From Beroe forskalii (lineage: Eukaryota > Ctenophora > Nuda > Beroida > Beroidae): a DNA stretch of 64,000 bases. The translations under genes and the position numbers were made by a program. Shown in pieces: positions 10,845 to 22,099 of the stretch. The stretch's first letter is position 1, and each line of letters opens with the position of its first letter. The stretch lies in assembly GCA_011033025.1 (NCBI GenBank), contig WFMF01000047.1, positions 726,072 through 790,071 on the forward strand, read 5' to 3'. The notes under the pieces were generated by a model. The model was given only the letters and a program-made list of their open reading frames with translations, searched no databases and was not told the origin of the DNA.

Positions 10845-11480
10845 TATACTTAGAGATCAAATGTCGTACCCTGAGATCAAACGTTGTACCTTAGTACCTT
10901 GGGATCAAACGTCGCAGCGCCTGGAATCAGTTGTTATACTTAGAGATCAAATGTCGTACCGGCCTGAGATCAAATGTCGTACCCTGAGATCAAATTTCGT
11001 ACCTTGGGATCAAACGTCGCAGCCTGGAATCGGTTGTTATGCTTAGAGATCAAATGTCGTACCCTGAGATCAAATGTCGTAGCCTGAGATCAAACTTCGT
11101 ACCTTGGGATCAAACGTCGCATCCTGGAATCAATTTCTCTACTTAGAGATCAAATGTCGTACCCTGAGATCAAATGCGTAGTGTCGTACCCTGAGATCAA
11201 ATGTCGTAGTGTCGTACTTTGGGATCAAACGTCGCAGCCTCGAATCGGTTGTTATACTTGGAGATCAAATTTCGTACCCTGAGATCAAATGTCGTACCCT
11301 GAGATCAAATGTCGTACCCTGAGATCAAATTCAAACGTCGTACTCTAGAGATGAAATGTCGCGCCGTGGAGATCAATTGTCGTACTTTTTGTTACTATCA
11401 TTTTACAGTATGGGATGAAATGTCACACCCAGGGAGATCAAATGTCGTACTTTATGCCACTATCAATTTACAATAGCCTA
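10845..11480. repeat. 20-bp minisatellite AGATCAAATGTCGTACCCTG
   Basis: About 25 imperfect units of AGATCAAATGTCGTACCCTG and variants (AAACGTCGCAGCCTGGAATC). It is preceded by a small dyad, AATATTCC-ACTCGGCTTCGCC-TCGGGGAATATT. An 88-codon open frame across it is a by-product of the repeat. Confidence 0.8.
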
Positions 11481-11489
11481 AATGTAGAG

Positions 11490-13108
11490 ATGAAATGTCG
11501 TATGTTGAGATGAAGTGTCACAGAGGGACGCCTCGTGCACATTAGTGTACTAATTAACAGTCGGCTTCTCCTTGTGTGATTAGTACACTTATTGGCACTC
11601 AGCTTCACCTCGTGCAATTAAGCAATTAGTGCAGTAAACGACCGAGTTCAGGTTCTTAGGGCCAAATCGCACGGGGACAAAAATCGTGGAAACTTTCATT
11701 TCTCACCAAAATTCGGATTTTACCTATCGTGCGATTTCATTTTTTTAAGGCAACTTTTCGTGAGATCTGAAAACGTGGTGAGAAAAGTGGTGAAAAGTAT
11801 CACCGGCCTCAGGAGAGGTGACAGTTTTCACCACAATCGGTGAAATCTTTGTGGTGAAATCAAAACTCCGTCCGTTTTCAATATCGGTGAGATTTGTCAC
11901 CACTGATCACGTGCAGTGACGAAAAGATCACGCGCATGGTCACGTGATAGTGGTGGAAAGTTTCACGAAGGTACAAAAAACCAAAACGTACGGTAGCGGT
12001 GAGATGTAGCGTTGCAACACACGCAGTCATTGACCAATCAGCGCGCTGCATTCCAAGAGTGCGGGAAACACAGTAACCAGCGGGAAACACAAATAATCAA
12101 ATAGCATCAATCTTTTTAAATGTGTTTCGTTCACATCTCGCTATGCCTTCTCATTCCCATTTCTGTTGCGCTGCCACTATGCATTTTGTTTTTTCTCCTG
12201 TATTTTTTATCCTGTACAATTATGGCATTCCATTGAAGGTTGTGTTAATTCCGGCTGATTGATGTAGGAACTTTACTGTAACCAGGTATCGATGAATAAT
12301 AAACATCCAGCAAAAATATGTGGCCAAGAATAGACAAAAGTCGAATCAAATAGCAGAGAAAACAGTGAACTGCAGTGAAAGCAGTGATAGCAGCAGCTCA
12401 GTAAAGCAATCATTTCGAGAAAGTTAAAATCATAATATGCAAGAAAGATATGTAAAAAGATACAAAACCAAAAAAGATAGAATGAAATACAATATCATGA
12501 AATAAAGTGTGGAATTTGCATTTGATTTGTGTTGATCAGTTGCATTGCCATGTTGCCATGGTAACACATTCTTCGGAAATAGCAATAACTGAGAGTGAGT
12601 GAGAGCAATACGTCATTATCATTAGTAACAATGGTGTATTACTTTTTTTCACACACGGAGGAGCGGAGGATAAATGTCGCCGGTGCAGTTTGGTACATTG
12701 TGCAATTACTATCCCGTGAGAAATGTAAAATAGGCACTTAAAGTCATTGACTTACTATATTCAACCATATAGTAATTACGTCATTCTCACCTGTCTATTA
12801 TTACTGTGCTGCAAAAACAGAGTTTCACCAAATGTAAATTCGCTCATTTTTACCCATTGCCTTTCATTATTTTGTATCTCTTTCCAAGTTCTGTTGTAAC
12901 TGAGGCGTTTCACAAAGTGACATGCTACCAAGATTAATTCATTTTCTCCTTTGTTTGTTTTCCAATTATTGTTTGTACTTCCAAGATTGCTAGTGTTTCA
13001 TTAACAGCATCTCAACACATTTTTAGCCAATAGTCTTTCGATTGCAAGGCCTTTGAGATGGATCCATGCTTTGATTTGATTCGCCTTTAAAAATTTTCGT
13101 CCTCTACA
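11490..13108. other. Inner inverted segment and unannotated sequence
   Basis: GCAGTAAACGACCGAGTTC and CTTAGGGCCAAATCGCACGG (11630-11680) reappear inverted at 14605-14630 and 15300-15325, marking another inverted-repeat pair nested in the large element. The span 11700-11900 has repeated GGTGAAA/TTTCACC words. 12.1-13.1 kb shows nothing recognisable. Confidence 0.5.
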
Positions 13109-13110
13109 TA

Positions 13111-13656
13111 GGGGGGGGCGGTGTCACTGTCCCAATTGTCCCAAACTCAAGAAAAAGTAAATTGGGACAGGGACAATTGGGACAAATGGGACAGAGAAAA
13201 TGGAACAACTGGGACTCAAAAAGTGAATACGGACTGGGACAAATGCGACATTTGGGACAAATGGGACATTTGGGACAAAAGTGACAGAGACAACTGGAGC
13301 TCAAAATGACAGTGTTTTTGAGCGGCAGTTTAGTGTTTTTTGTCTCACAGCCTGTTACATAGTGGCACTTGCTGCATTGCAACTGCCGCTGTCTTTTTCC
13401 TATCATGGGTTTTGGGATAGGGAACATTTAACAACTGCAAACAAACACAACCAAAACTTGTACTTAGCATATGAATATAACTTTCATTTCAATGATAGAA
13501 AAACTTGGATCAATGTAAAAAATGATAAATGACTGATTTTTTCAACTTTTTGTTTGTCCCAAATGTCCCAGTTGTCTCAATTGTCCCAAAAACCAGTCCC
13601 AAACTCAAAGAAAGTAAATTGGGACAGGGACAATTGGGACAGTGACACTCCCCCCA
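13111..13656. mobile_element. MITE with GTGTCACTGTCCC ends, TA duplication
   Basis: Inverted ends share GTGTCACTGTCCCAATTGTCCC (22 bp, broken here as GTGTCACTGTCCC plus AATTGTCCC) outside a G-rich cap (GGGGGG). TA flanks both sides (13109-13110 and 13657-13658). Sub-terminal direct copies of AAATTGGGACAGGGACAATT lie just inside both ends. No transposase is encoded. A 5'-truncated copy lies at 32046-32545. The TA duplication fits Tc1/mariner-type mobilisation. Confidence 0.75.
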
Positions 13657-14242
13657 TAGGCTTTTCCAGCCCCTTCGAGCCCTGCGTGCTACACGATGTA
13701 TACTGTTTTGCAGTTGCAGTACATTTTGCTTTTTAATTCTGCGTATCAAATGGTTGTATTGCTGTGTATAGTCATGATGATGATGTATGATTCGAACTCG
13801 CATTTTAAGATGGGACATTTTAAGATAGGACAGGAACTACCAATTACCATGACCCTCAGACAAAATTTACAATACATTGTTTTGCAAGCCAGCACTGATT
13901 TTGTGTTTCCATTTTGCGATGTTATTAGAAATTTGTTTCGAGCTTGGCTGTTCACTGGCATGATGTATGCAGTTTTGAATTGACAGCTTGACTGAAAATG
14001 CTCACTGGGCACTGTCTCGTACCATACTGCTGACTGGTCATCGATGGATACATTTTGATGCTCATGCCAGGCTGCTGACGGGTCACTGACTGCTACCAGA
14101 CTGCTGACTGTACACTGGGTGCGTTGAGGATGTGTTTGGGGTGCACACTGATTTGAAGGGTTTATTCAGGGTGCTTCACCTATTTCAGTAATTCAGCAGC
14201 CTGCAGTCATGCTCATTAACTCAGATGAACTGTTTGATATTG

Positions 14243-14317
14243 GACCTGATCGGGATTTGAACCCACAACCTCCTGAGAACATTTCGGATGCTTTGCAATT
14301 GAGCTATCAAACATGCC
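14243..14317 (-). repeat. tRNA-like sequence (degenerate)
   Basis: On the minus strand an A-box-like TAGCTCAATTGC (14295-14306) is followed at normal spacing by a perfect B box GGTTCAAATCC (14253-14263). The acceptor arms do not pair and no CCA-proximal stem forms, so it is a tRNA pseudogene or SINE head rather than a working tRNA. Confidence 0.5.
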
Positions 14318-14702
14318 ATTTTATCCGCCGTTCGTTTTGGCGAAAAATAATATTTCCGTGATTTCGAGATCTCGGACGTGGCAAATTACACGGATATTTT
14401 GTTACGCCGTGCGTTTTCGCGAAAAATAGCAATTTTGGTGACAAATTACGTCGTGCGATTTGGTGCAATTTTGTTTCCGCGAAATGCATTGAAAAGCTGT
14501 CGCCGTACGTTTTGATCATTTTTATACCGGCGTGAAATATTCCGCCGTGCGATCTCACGAAATTTGGACGTGATAACTGACCTGGGCACATTTTTTCACG
14601 ATTTTTGTCCCCGTGCGATTTGGCCCTTAGCCGAGGCCGAGACCGAGTTTGCATCGTCAAGGCCGGAGCCGAGGCCGAGGCCGAGTTCAACCGAGTTAAA
14701 TG

Positions 14703-14900
14703 GGTCAGTGGTGTAGTGGTATCGAGTTGAGCACAGGATCGAAAGATCCTGGGTTCGATTCCGGTCCAGCGCCACTGGGCTAAGGGTGAGAGATTCATCT
14801 TGAGCCTATGCAGCCCGACGGTTCACTCAGCCGAGCGTGCAGGAAACTGTACGGGAGGGTTAAATGAGGAGCTGCCCATTGCAGCGAAGTCTCGGGCGAC
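14703..14900 (+). mobile_element. tRNA-derived SINE-like repeat
   Basis: A tRNA-like head with TGTAGTGGTATCG (14712-14724, A-box position) and perfect B box GGTTCGATTCC (14752-14762), including a GGATCGAAAGATCC stem-loop, runs into an unrelated GC-moderate body (CTGGGCTAAGGGTGAGAG, CAGCCCGACGGTTCACTCAG). Such a head plus body is the layout of tRNA-derived SINEs, transcribed by RNA polymerase III. No A-tail or target duplication was identified. Confidence 0.5.
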
Positions 14901-15664
14901 GAAAGTATGGATTACACTTCCTTAACCGTCACTGGCTTGATTACACTTGAATCCTTCGATTCCTGTCATTGGCCGTACGGCTGTTGGAATAGAAGTAAAA
15001 CCTTCGAAATGGATATAACTTTCGTAAAGCTACAATTATATATTGCCGTGATTTTCTGTAAAAATATTTTAAAAGAATCTTTTGCCAATTGAATCGGTTA
15101 AATACATGATCAATTTCTTATGTTTAATTTTAATCCAGAGAAAATTTTAGCTTGTTTGATCCTAAAATTCAGCCTAAGTTTTGAAACAACACATGAAATT
15201 ATGGCAATTAGCTTGGTATCAAACTCGGCAAAATGAAGCAAAATTTGGCCGAGACCGAGGCCGAGTTTGAAAAAAGGGCCGATTTTGGCCGAAGCCGAGG
15301 CCGAGTACTCGGTCGTTTACTGAATTAGTGCAACAATACCAGTATACCAATATGCGTCGTTAAATTAGCGTATAAACGTATAGAAGTTGAACGATGCATT
15401 TTGACTGATTATTCATATATTGCTCCACTCCCAAAAAGATTCGACAATTTTCAGAAAAAAATACGAATCGTATTTTTGCCGTACATTTTCAAAACACGTA
15501 TTTAATTTTAACAACCTTGACCCTAACCCAAACCAAAACCGTGATGGGTAATAATGCAAATCCTAATTTCAGGTCTTTAAGTTAAAATAGTGGCCAGGTC
15601 CGTGACATATCACAATACCTTACCAGGAGTTTATTTATATTTCAGGGTTATTTTTATTTTCAAG

Positions 15665-16046
15665 ACAGGTGTGTCCGCCGGGCGGAGTCCGCAGCGGAAT
15701 CCATGTCCGAGCGGAGTCCGCTCGGACCCCACAGAAGCGGAGTCCGCGGCGGACTCCGCTCGGACTCCGCGGCGGACAAGTTCCGATCGGACTCCGCGGC
15801 AGAGAAATTCTCGGCGGACTGTCCGCCGCTCCGCGGCGGAGCCTGGCGGAGTCCGCTCGGACTCCGCTCGGAATGGCGGAGTCCGCGCGGTTCCGCTCGG
15901 AACTCCGCGGCGGACTTTCGATGTCCGCCGGCGAAAATTTTTGGCGGAGTCCGCCGAAGTCCGCGCGGAGTCCGCCGAAGTCCGAGCGGTTCCGCGCGGA
16001 GTCCGAGCGGAGTCCGCGCGGAGTCGACTCCGCCGGGGATAGCGCC
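15665..16046. repeat. Right minisatellite arm of the 6.2-kb foldback
   Basis: The inverted copy of 9811-10278, shorter by about 85 bp through loss of repeat units. Long open frames here are composition artefacts. Confidence 0.85.
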
Positions 16047-16221
16047 CAATAATTGATAACAAGGTTCTCATTGACGACGATAATCATATGTTCCTCGATC
16101 AAATAATGCTTCGGATTCTAAAGAGCTAAAGTTTCTCGTATCACTAAACGTTTTCAACTTTTCCACTAGGTTCTAAATAAAGATTTGTACAGCTTGAGCT
16201 GTGCAGTGTCCACCGCCGGAC

Positions 16222-17416
16222 ATGAATTTCTTGAGATTTTTTGTAATCTTCAACATCGTCACGAAACTTGTGAGAGGAAGTGATACTAGATCAGCAGGGG
16301 AAAGTTCTACTAGTGCTACACCCGCACGGCAGTACAGCATGCGTCAAAGAACGCAACAGCTACATCGAAGTATGTTATTGTAAAATTGTTATACTGTTAT
16401 ACTGTTAGAACTGTGACATTAAAATATCAATATGTGCCTGCCAAGTGCGTCATCTTTACTCTTAGATGAGGATTTATGCAATTTTATAAGAATGGATGAA
16501 TTTAATTTAATGCCAAGTATATGGCTAATTATATTATATAGCCATATATCTTGGAATGGACTATAACTGCGATAGTTATCAATCAATGTAAATATTTAAT
16601 TCATTAATTACAGCTCCAGAAGAAATCATGCGGATGCTGGATGATTTCGATGAAGATCAAGACTCCTCAGACTTCGATGATGAGACTTTTTCCATAGACT
16701 CCGGGGACATTTCCGAAGAGGACATTGAAAGTTATCAGCAAACCGTTAACGCAGCAGGTTTTTTATAATTTACTTATATAAATCAGACGTACGATGAATT
16801 AAAGATGATCGACAAGTTGGATCAGTTATAACTATACTCATTAAGTTATTAAGGTGCGCACTGTCGTTTATCATCATTAATTTATTCTATCATTTCGTGA
16901 TAAAATATTTCAATATCATTGAAATTTATGATACTTCGAGAGTATACAGAATTTAAGATTAAAATTAAAAACTCTTCAGAAGATGAAGAACCTGCGTTCC
17001 TGAAGAGGAAGGATGGCTACGTCTTAGAGGATTCAGATGCCGATGAGGAATCTACGCATGGGGGTAGCAGTCATTCTGGTCAGGGACATGAAGGTAATGC
17101 ATAATTAATTGTTCACATACCCAGTTGGCCGAATAACCTGATCATTCATATTCTTTATACCTACTTATACCTAAGCGAGACTTTGATTTAGCCAAACTTA
17201 TACTGCGGTGAATTTCTTATTACCTACTTTATTATACCTACCTCATAAGTTACTGTATTTGTTTTTAGCTGATAGATTACAGCAGAACCTTCATACATGA
17301 TAATCAATTGTATGATTGATCATTCATCAGAACCAAGACTAGATGCAGATCAAGATGAGCTGGTAACTGGAACGCCTGAAGCTAGTGCTGAGCGCAGAAA
17401 ACGAAAGCGCAAGCAG
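16222..17416 (+). CDS. Acidic/basic nuclear-type protein, possible piggyBac-like N-terminus (4 exons, 3' part missing)
   Basis: Four exons join in phase: 16222-16369, 16614-16757, 16950-17093 and 17331-17416, with GT donors (A-GTATGT, G-GTTTTT, G-GTAATG, G-GTAAAG) and CAG acceptors. The first three introns are all phase 1. The product has about 174 residues: a Ser/Thr/Arg-rich start (RQYSMRQRTQQLHR), then acidic exons (PEEIMRMLDDFDEDQDSSD, then SEEDIESYQQ, then EDSDADEES), then a basic cluster RRKRKRKQ that could be a nuclear signal. An acidic leader followed by a basic patch is how many piggyBac-type transposases and their domesticated PGBD relatives begin. No catalytic DDD exon follows before the TA-flanked MITE at 18151, so it is either truncated or a different acidic nuclear protein. 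The first ATG is a guess; an upstream exon could exist. Confidence 0.5.
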
Positions 17417-17738
17417 GTAAAGGTGTTAACGGTGACAGCAATGAGGGCGCTATTGAGCATTAAGTATCAACTTCCTTTTTATGTAGTTATGTATGATGTA
17501 TAATCTGCATAATTAGAGAATTTATTCGATTTGTCATCATGCAACTTCTATTCCACTTAATTGAGTAACTGATGATAAGATGTGTGAAACGCTTGATGCA
17601 AGTTTAGATGCTTTTATTTCATATGGAAGTAGATCTTTCGGGGGTTAAAAGTGATTAAATTAGTAGGTACTAAGAATAATATGCATCTCTTACGACAGGC
17701 CTTGTTATATCCAATCATATTGCTTTATCTAATCTAGG

Positions 17739-17820
17739 TTTGTCAGACGTTGTCTGACAAGCCTTCGGCGGACGCGCGCGCGCCCACCGAAGGCAAAGGG
17801 GTCAGACAACGTCTGACAAA
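17739..17820. repeat. 82-bp nested hairpin with TTTGTCAGAC arms
   Basis: TTTGTCAGACGTTGTCTGAC at the left matches its exact reverse complement at the right end (17801-17820). Inside, CCTTCGG and CCGAAGG form a second stem around a CG-rich loop. The outer 20-mer is itself a near palindrome (TTGTCAGAC-GTT-GTCTGACAA). It may be a tiny foldback element or a structured terminus. Confidence 0.75.
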
Positions 17821-17889
17821 TCTACACAGTGAGCGTCAAACAAAAATACACAGGGAGCCGCGCGCGGATTGAAAATATGTATCTACGCG

Positions 17890-17966
17890 AGCCTGTGACG
17901 TCACGGATATCGGCACTGGATAGTCACGTGCGTAGCAACCACAGTCACGTGCGTAGCAACCACAGC
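17890..17966. promoter_or_regulatory. Cluster of CRE, E-box and RFX-like motifs
   Basis: A full palindromic CRE, GTGACGTCAC (17895-17904), is followed by two tandem 21-bp units (17922-17942, 17943-17963), each with CACGTG (E-box) and GTAGCAAC (RFX half-site). CpG density is locally high. The motifs are known animal transcription-factor sites; use as a promoter is inference, and no clear downstream exon was found. Confidence 0.35.
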
Positions 17967-18150
17967 ACAGTACGTATAGCCTGCTCTGCGGGCTGCGATA
18001 TGTGTATTGTACAGAGCTATACGAACTGTAATGTGACCGCTGAGTTTATGAATATGATCTGGCCACGCTGACGCTCAGGTTATAGCATTGATTTTAAATG
18101 AATGCATGACTCGACTGAGGTTGCATTGGTCATACTGGTAATTGGTCATA

Positions 18151-18981
18151 CACTCAGTTTTTTTTATAAGAAACTTATTGAAATCCTAGGCTACAAGTTT
18201 CTTATTTTTTCACGATTTTGAGCCTAAAAGTTTCTTAATCGGTTTCTTAATTCTACATACCGACATACCGTACAGCAAAATGTCTAAGAAATTTCCAAGA
18301 ACCTACTGTGTAGACTGTAGTTGAGGATTAGAATCGAACCTTCTGATATTTTCAGTTAAATTATACACTTTTAAGCATGTACCTATCTTAAAAGATTTGT
18401 GCAGCTGTAGGTATACAATAATGTTCAGGGATCTTCATCAAATGTTCTTCCAAAAAAGTTTGAAATTTTGAAATCATATCTAAATCCTATAATGCTTAAT
18501 GCTTGGAACTATTGGAAATAGATATGGAACTGTAATACTAATAGTGTCCTGTCGCAACAACAATTTCTAAATTTCTGTTTTGTGCTTTAGTATCTGGCAT
18601 GTTACTTTAAACCGACAAATCATGAGAGATTCATTTTCTAAATTTCTATGCTGTATGGTCAATTATCACATAGTATCCAGTGTAATACTGTAATAGGAGT
18701 CCAATAGAAGTACTAGATTAGTTTCGGAATGTTCACAATCAAAGAGTGGGGGTCTGGGGCGCAGCCCCCAGAAGCCAGACGTATCATGTTAAAAAGAATT
18801 TCAGTTGCAATAGGATTTTATAGACAAATTTCAAAATTCTAGGCTAGAAGTTTCTTAATTTCTTAATTGTAAATCAGTGAAGTTTCTTAATTTTTGCGAA
18901 ATTCTAGGCTAAGTTTCTTAAATTTTCGGAAATCCTAGGCTAAGTTTCTTATAGACAGTTTCTTATAAAAAAAACTGAGTG
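18151..18981. mobile_element. 831-bp MITE, TA duplication, CACTCAG ends
   Basis: Perfect inverted ends of 25 bp start CACTCAG, then eight T, then ATAAGAAACT, flanked by TA on both sides (18149-18150, 18982-18983). Several inverted and direct copies of AAGTTTCTTA and CCTAGGCT lie beneath the ends. The centre has a GGGGTCTGGGGCGCAGCCCC dyad near 18751. There is no transposase. The TA duplication points to Tc1/mariner-like mobilisation. Confidence 0.8.
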
Positions 18982-18984
18982 TAC

Positions 18985-19835
18985 TCAAGTATATCATGCA
19001 TGTTGATGTCAGCATGGCCAAACCAAATTGAGCAAATTCATAATTCTATGGTTGGCGGTTGCTCAGAAGAAACCCGTGATTCTAATGAACTGGCACAAAC
19101 ACTCAATTTTCACTGCATGACACTCAATACTCAGCAGTTTTCATACGACAGAAAACTGGCCCCTTTGAGTTTGTGAGCCGATTGGCACTCAACAGTTTAT
19201 TGGAGCTTTCGTGAATGATGGAACATGCAGCTCAGCAGGATGTGAAAGTCCCGAGATCTTACCAATACCATACCTACGGTGTGGAGGGTTGCAAGTTCTC
19301 CGGAGTGAATTAACTGGCAGTTTTGTTTCTGGCTTTGTTCCAACATCCACGAAGTTTCGACCCAATAATTCTAAAAGTTTAATAACTCATTTTTTGTCGC
19401 AAAATTTAAAAGCTAATCACTGACCAGGATTCGATTTGAAAGTTAAACCTCGTAATTTCGTGAATTTCTGAAGCATTCAGCAAATTTCTTGTGTATCACC
19501 AAAAATGCAGCCCGTTAATTGATTCGAGCATTTCAAGGAGATCCTGCTTGGAAAATTTCGTTCGGGGACAATTCTCGTACAATGAGGTATGCGATTTAAA
19601 CCAAACAAGCATGCTTGTGATGTATACAAACATCAATTCCAGTGTATTTGTATAAAATGCGCGGCGCGCTGATGGCGCGCATTTTAAATGCTGAAATTGT
19701 GTGCTTTCTTCAGCAAAATGTCAAATTTTCAGCTCAATCCTATAGATGAATCCGCGGATCTGGATCCAAAATGTCAAGACAGAATTTCGTGTTATGCGCG
19801 TTGCACTGATACACAATATTGCAAAATGTTAGAGG
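18985..19835. other. No gene recognised
   Basis: Short open stretches at 18979-19176, 19211-19423 and 19688-19903 (the last running into the satellite) have no recognisable domain or splice context. A GCGCGCCATCAGCGCGCCGCGC-like dyad lies near 19659-19682. Confidence 0.45.
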
Positions 19836-22060
19836 AAAATTGGTCAATTTTAACATTAAGTCGGATTGTCATGAAAATGGTCGGAATCGAAAGATATGGT
19901 TAGTGTGACCTATACCTAACTGAAAATTTGGGACAGATTGGGGTTATAGAAGTACCAAAATTTAGCTTGACTAAGTGGAATATCGTAACTTAAAATTCTT
20001 GACAAAAAAGTGGATCCACGTGTCAAAACATATAATTTCAGCCATTTTTACTTGGAATTCAGTTTCATATGGTAGGTATTGATAACATGAAACATATTAG
20101 GAAGTTTCAGATCAATATTTCAAATATTATGACTCTGGCGCCACTAATTGGGTCCTAATTGGTCAATTTTTAAATTAAGTCGGATTGTCATGAAAATGGT
20201 CGGAATCGAGAGATATGGTTAGTGTGCCCTATCACTGAAAATTTGGGACCGATTGGGGTTAAAGAAGTACCAGGCCAAAATTTAGCTTGACAAAGTGGAA
20301 TATCGTAACTTAAAATTCTTGACAAAAAAGTGGATCCACTTGTCAAAACATATAATTTCAGCCATTTTTACTTGGAATTCAGTTTCATATGGTAGGTATT
20401 GATAACATGAAACATATTAGGAAGTTTCAGATCAATATTTCAAATATTATGACTCTGGCGCCACTAATTGGGTCCTAATTGGTCAATTTTTAAATTAAGT
20501 CGGATTGTCATGAAAATGGTCGGAATCGAGAGATATGGTTAGTGTGCCCTATCACTGAAAATTTGGGACCGATTGGGGTTAAAGAAGTACCAAAATTTAG
20601 CTTGACAAAGTGGAATATCGTAACTTAAAATTCTTGACAAAAAAGTGGATCCACTTGTCAAAACGCATAAATTCGGCCATTTTTACTTGGAATTCAGTTT
20701 CATATGGTAGGTACTGATGCCATGAAACATATTGGGAAGTTTCAGATCAATATTTCAAATGTTATGACTCTGGCGCCACTAATTGGGTCTTAATTGGTCA
20801 ATTTTTTAATTAAGTCGGATTGTCATGAAAATGGTCGGAATCGAGAGATATGGTTAGTGTGACCTATAACTGAAAATTTGGGACAGATTGGGGTTATAGA
20901 AGTACCAAAATTTAGCTTGACAAAGTGGAATATCGTAACTTAAAATTCTTGACAAAATAGTGGATCCACTTGTCAAAACGCACAAATTCGGCCATTTTTA
21001 CATGGAATTCAGTTTCATATGGTAAGTATTGATGCCATGAAACATATTGGGAAGTTTCAGATCAATATTTCAAATGTTATGACTCTGGCGCCACTAATTG
21101 GGTCTTAATTGGTCAATTTTTGAATTAAGTCGGATTGTCATGAAAATGGTCGGAATCGAGAGATATGGTTAGTGTGACCTATCACAGAAAATTTGGGACT
21201 GATTGGGGTTATAGATGTACCAAAATTTAGCTTGACAAAGTGGAATATCGTAACTTAAAATTCTTGACAAAAAAGTGGATCCACTTGTCAAAACGCACAA
21301 ATTCGGCCATTTTTACATGGAATTCAGTTTCATATGGTAAGTATTGATGCCATGAAACATATTGGGAAGTTTCAGATCAATATTTCAAATGTTATGACTT
21401 TGGCGCCACTAATTGGGTCGTAATTGGTCAATTATTAAATTACCTTATTACATGAAATTAAGGTATCACTTAATTAAGGTGATCGAGTCGAATTTCACCT
21501 TAATTAAGTGCTCGTAAATTTTTACCAACCTTATTTTAAATACACCTACCATTTAAGTAACCTTAATTTTGAAAACAATGTGACGTCGTACTGGGAAAAA
21601 CTACCTGAATGATTTGATGGTGTCAACTTATACTTATCCCAGTTGGAAATAACTAGGCTATCCAGCCTGTTAGTACTGTACATGGAAAACGTTGAAATTG
21701 TTTATATTAATGAATGGATGGGTTTTGCAGTTTTAGAATACCACAGCTTTGACTCCAGAAAAGCTTATTTGGCGAATTTTTCGTGAAATTGTGGCAATTA
21801 CTAAAAGTCAAATCAAAATTTAACCCACAAAAATTTTCATCCAACACATAATCATAGGAACACAAATGTAAGGTTACATAAAATTAAGGTGATGTCCATT
21901 AAATTCACCTTAATTAAGTGCCCCTAAATAATGTGCAACCTTACATACTTGACAACCTTAATTTCATGTAATAAGGTAAGTCGGACTGTCATGAAAATGC
22001 TCGGAAAAAGTGGAATAATCTCACTCAAAATTCTTGACAAACAATGGGTCCACTCGTCAA
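19836..22060 (+). repeat. 315-bp satellite, forward block
   Basis: About six monomers of roughly 315-320 bp in one orientation, each with GGCGCCACTAATTGGGTC, TCGGATTGTCATGAAAATGG and ACTTGTCAAAACGCA. Phase points (GACTCTGGCG) are at 20131, 20451, 20766, 21081 and 21396. A MITE (21443-21976) interrupts the last monomers. Neighbouring monomers differ by few substitutions, showing recent homogenisation. Confidence 0.9.
21443..21976. mobile_element. 534-bp MITE inserted in a satellite monomer, TA duplication
   Basis: Inverted ends CCTTATTACATGAAATTAAGG are flanked by TA (21441-21442, 21977-21978). Removing the element and one TA restores AAATTAAGTCGG, exactly the uninterrupted satellite sequence seen in neighbouring monomers. 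Sub-terminal dyads CACTTAATTAAGGTGA and TCACCTTAATTAAGTG occur at both ends. No coding capacity. Confidence 0.88.
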
Positions 22061-22099
22061 AATGCATTATTAATTTCTCACCCATTATTTACAAGATTG

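Larger units (their letters stand above)
9811..16046. mobile_element. 6.2-kb foldback transposon with minisatellite arms, 8-bp TSD
   Basis: Inverted ends starting GGCGCTATCCCCGGCGG are flanked by the direct repeat CAATAATT at 9803-9810 and 16047-16054. The arms (9811-10278 and 15665-16046) consist of GC-rich CGGACTCCGCGCGG-type units, nearly identical at the outside; the left arm has three copies of the CGGACTTCGGCGGACTCCG unit where the right has two. Inside the arms the inverted symmetry continues through GGTTTGGG-like telomeric sequence and GTATTT-rich AT sequence. The interior carries other insertions (minisatellite, MITE, tRNA-like sequences). No transposase was found. End sequence (GGC) and TSD length match the element at 883-3183. 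Confidence 0.78.

Noticed and set aside
14243..14317. Functional tRNA gene
   Set aside because: A and B boxes are present but the acceptor stem does not pair, and the anticodon arm is poor.
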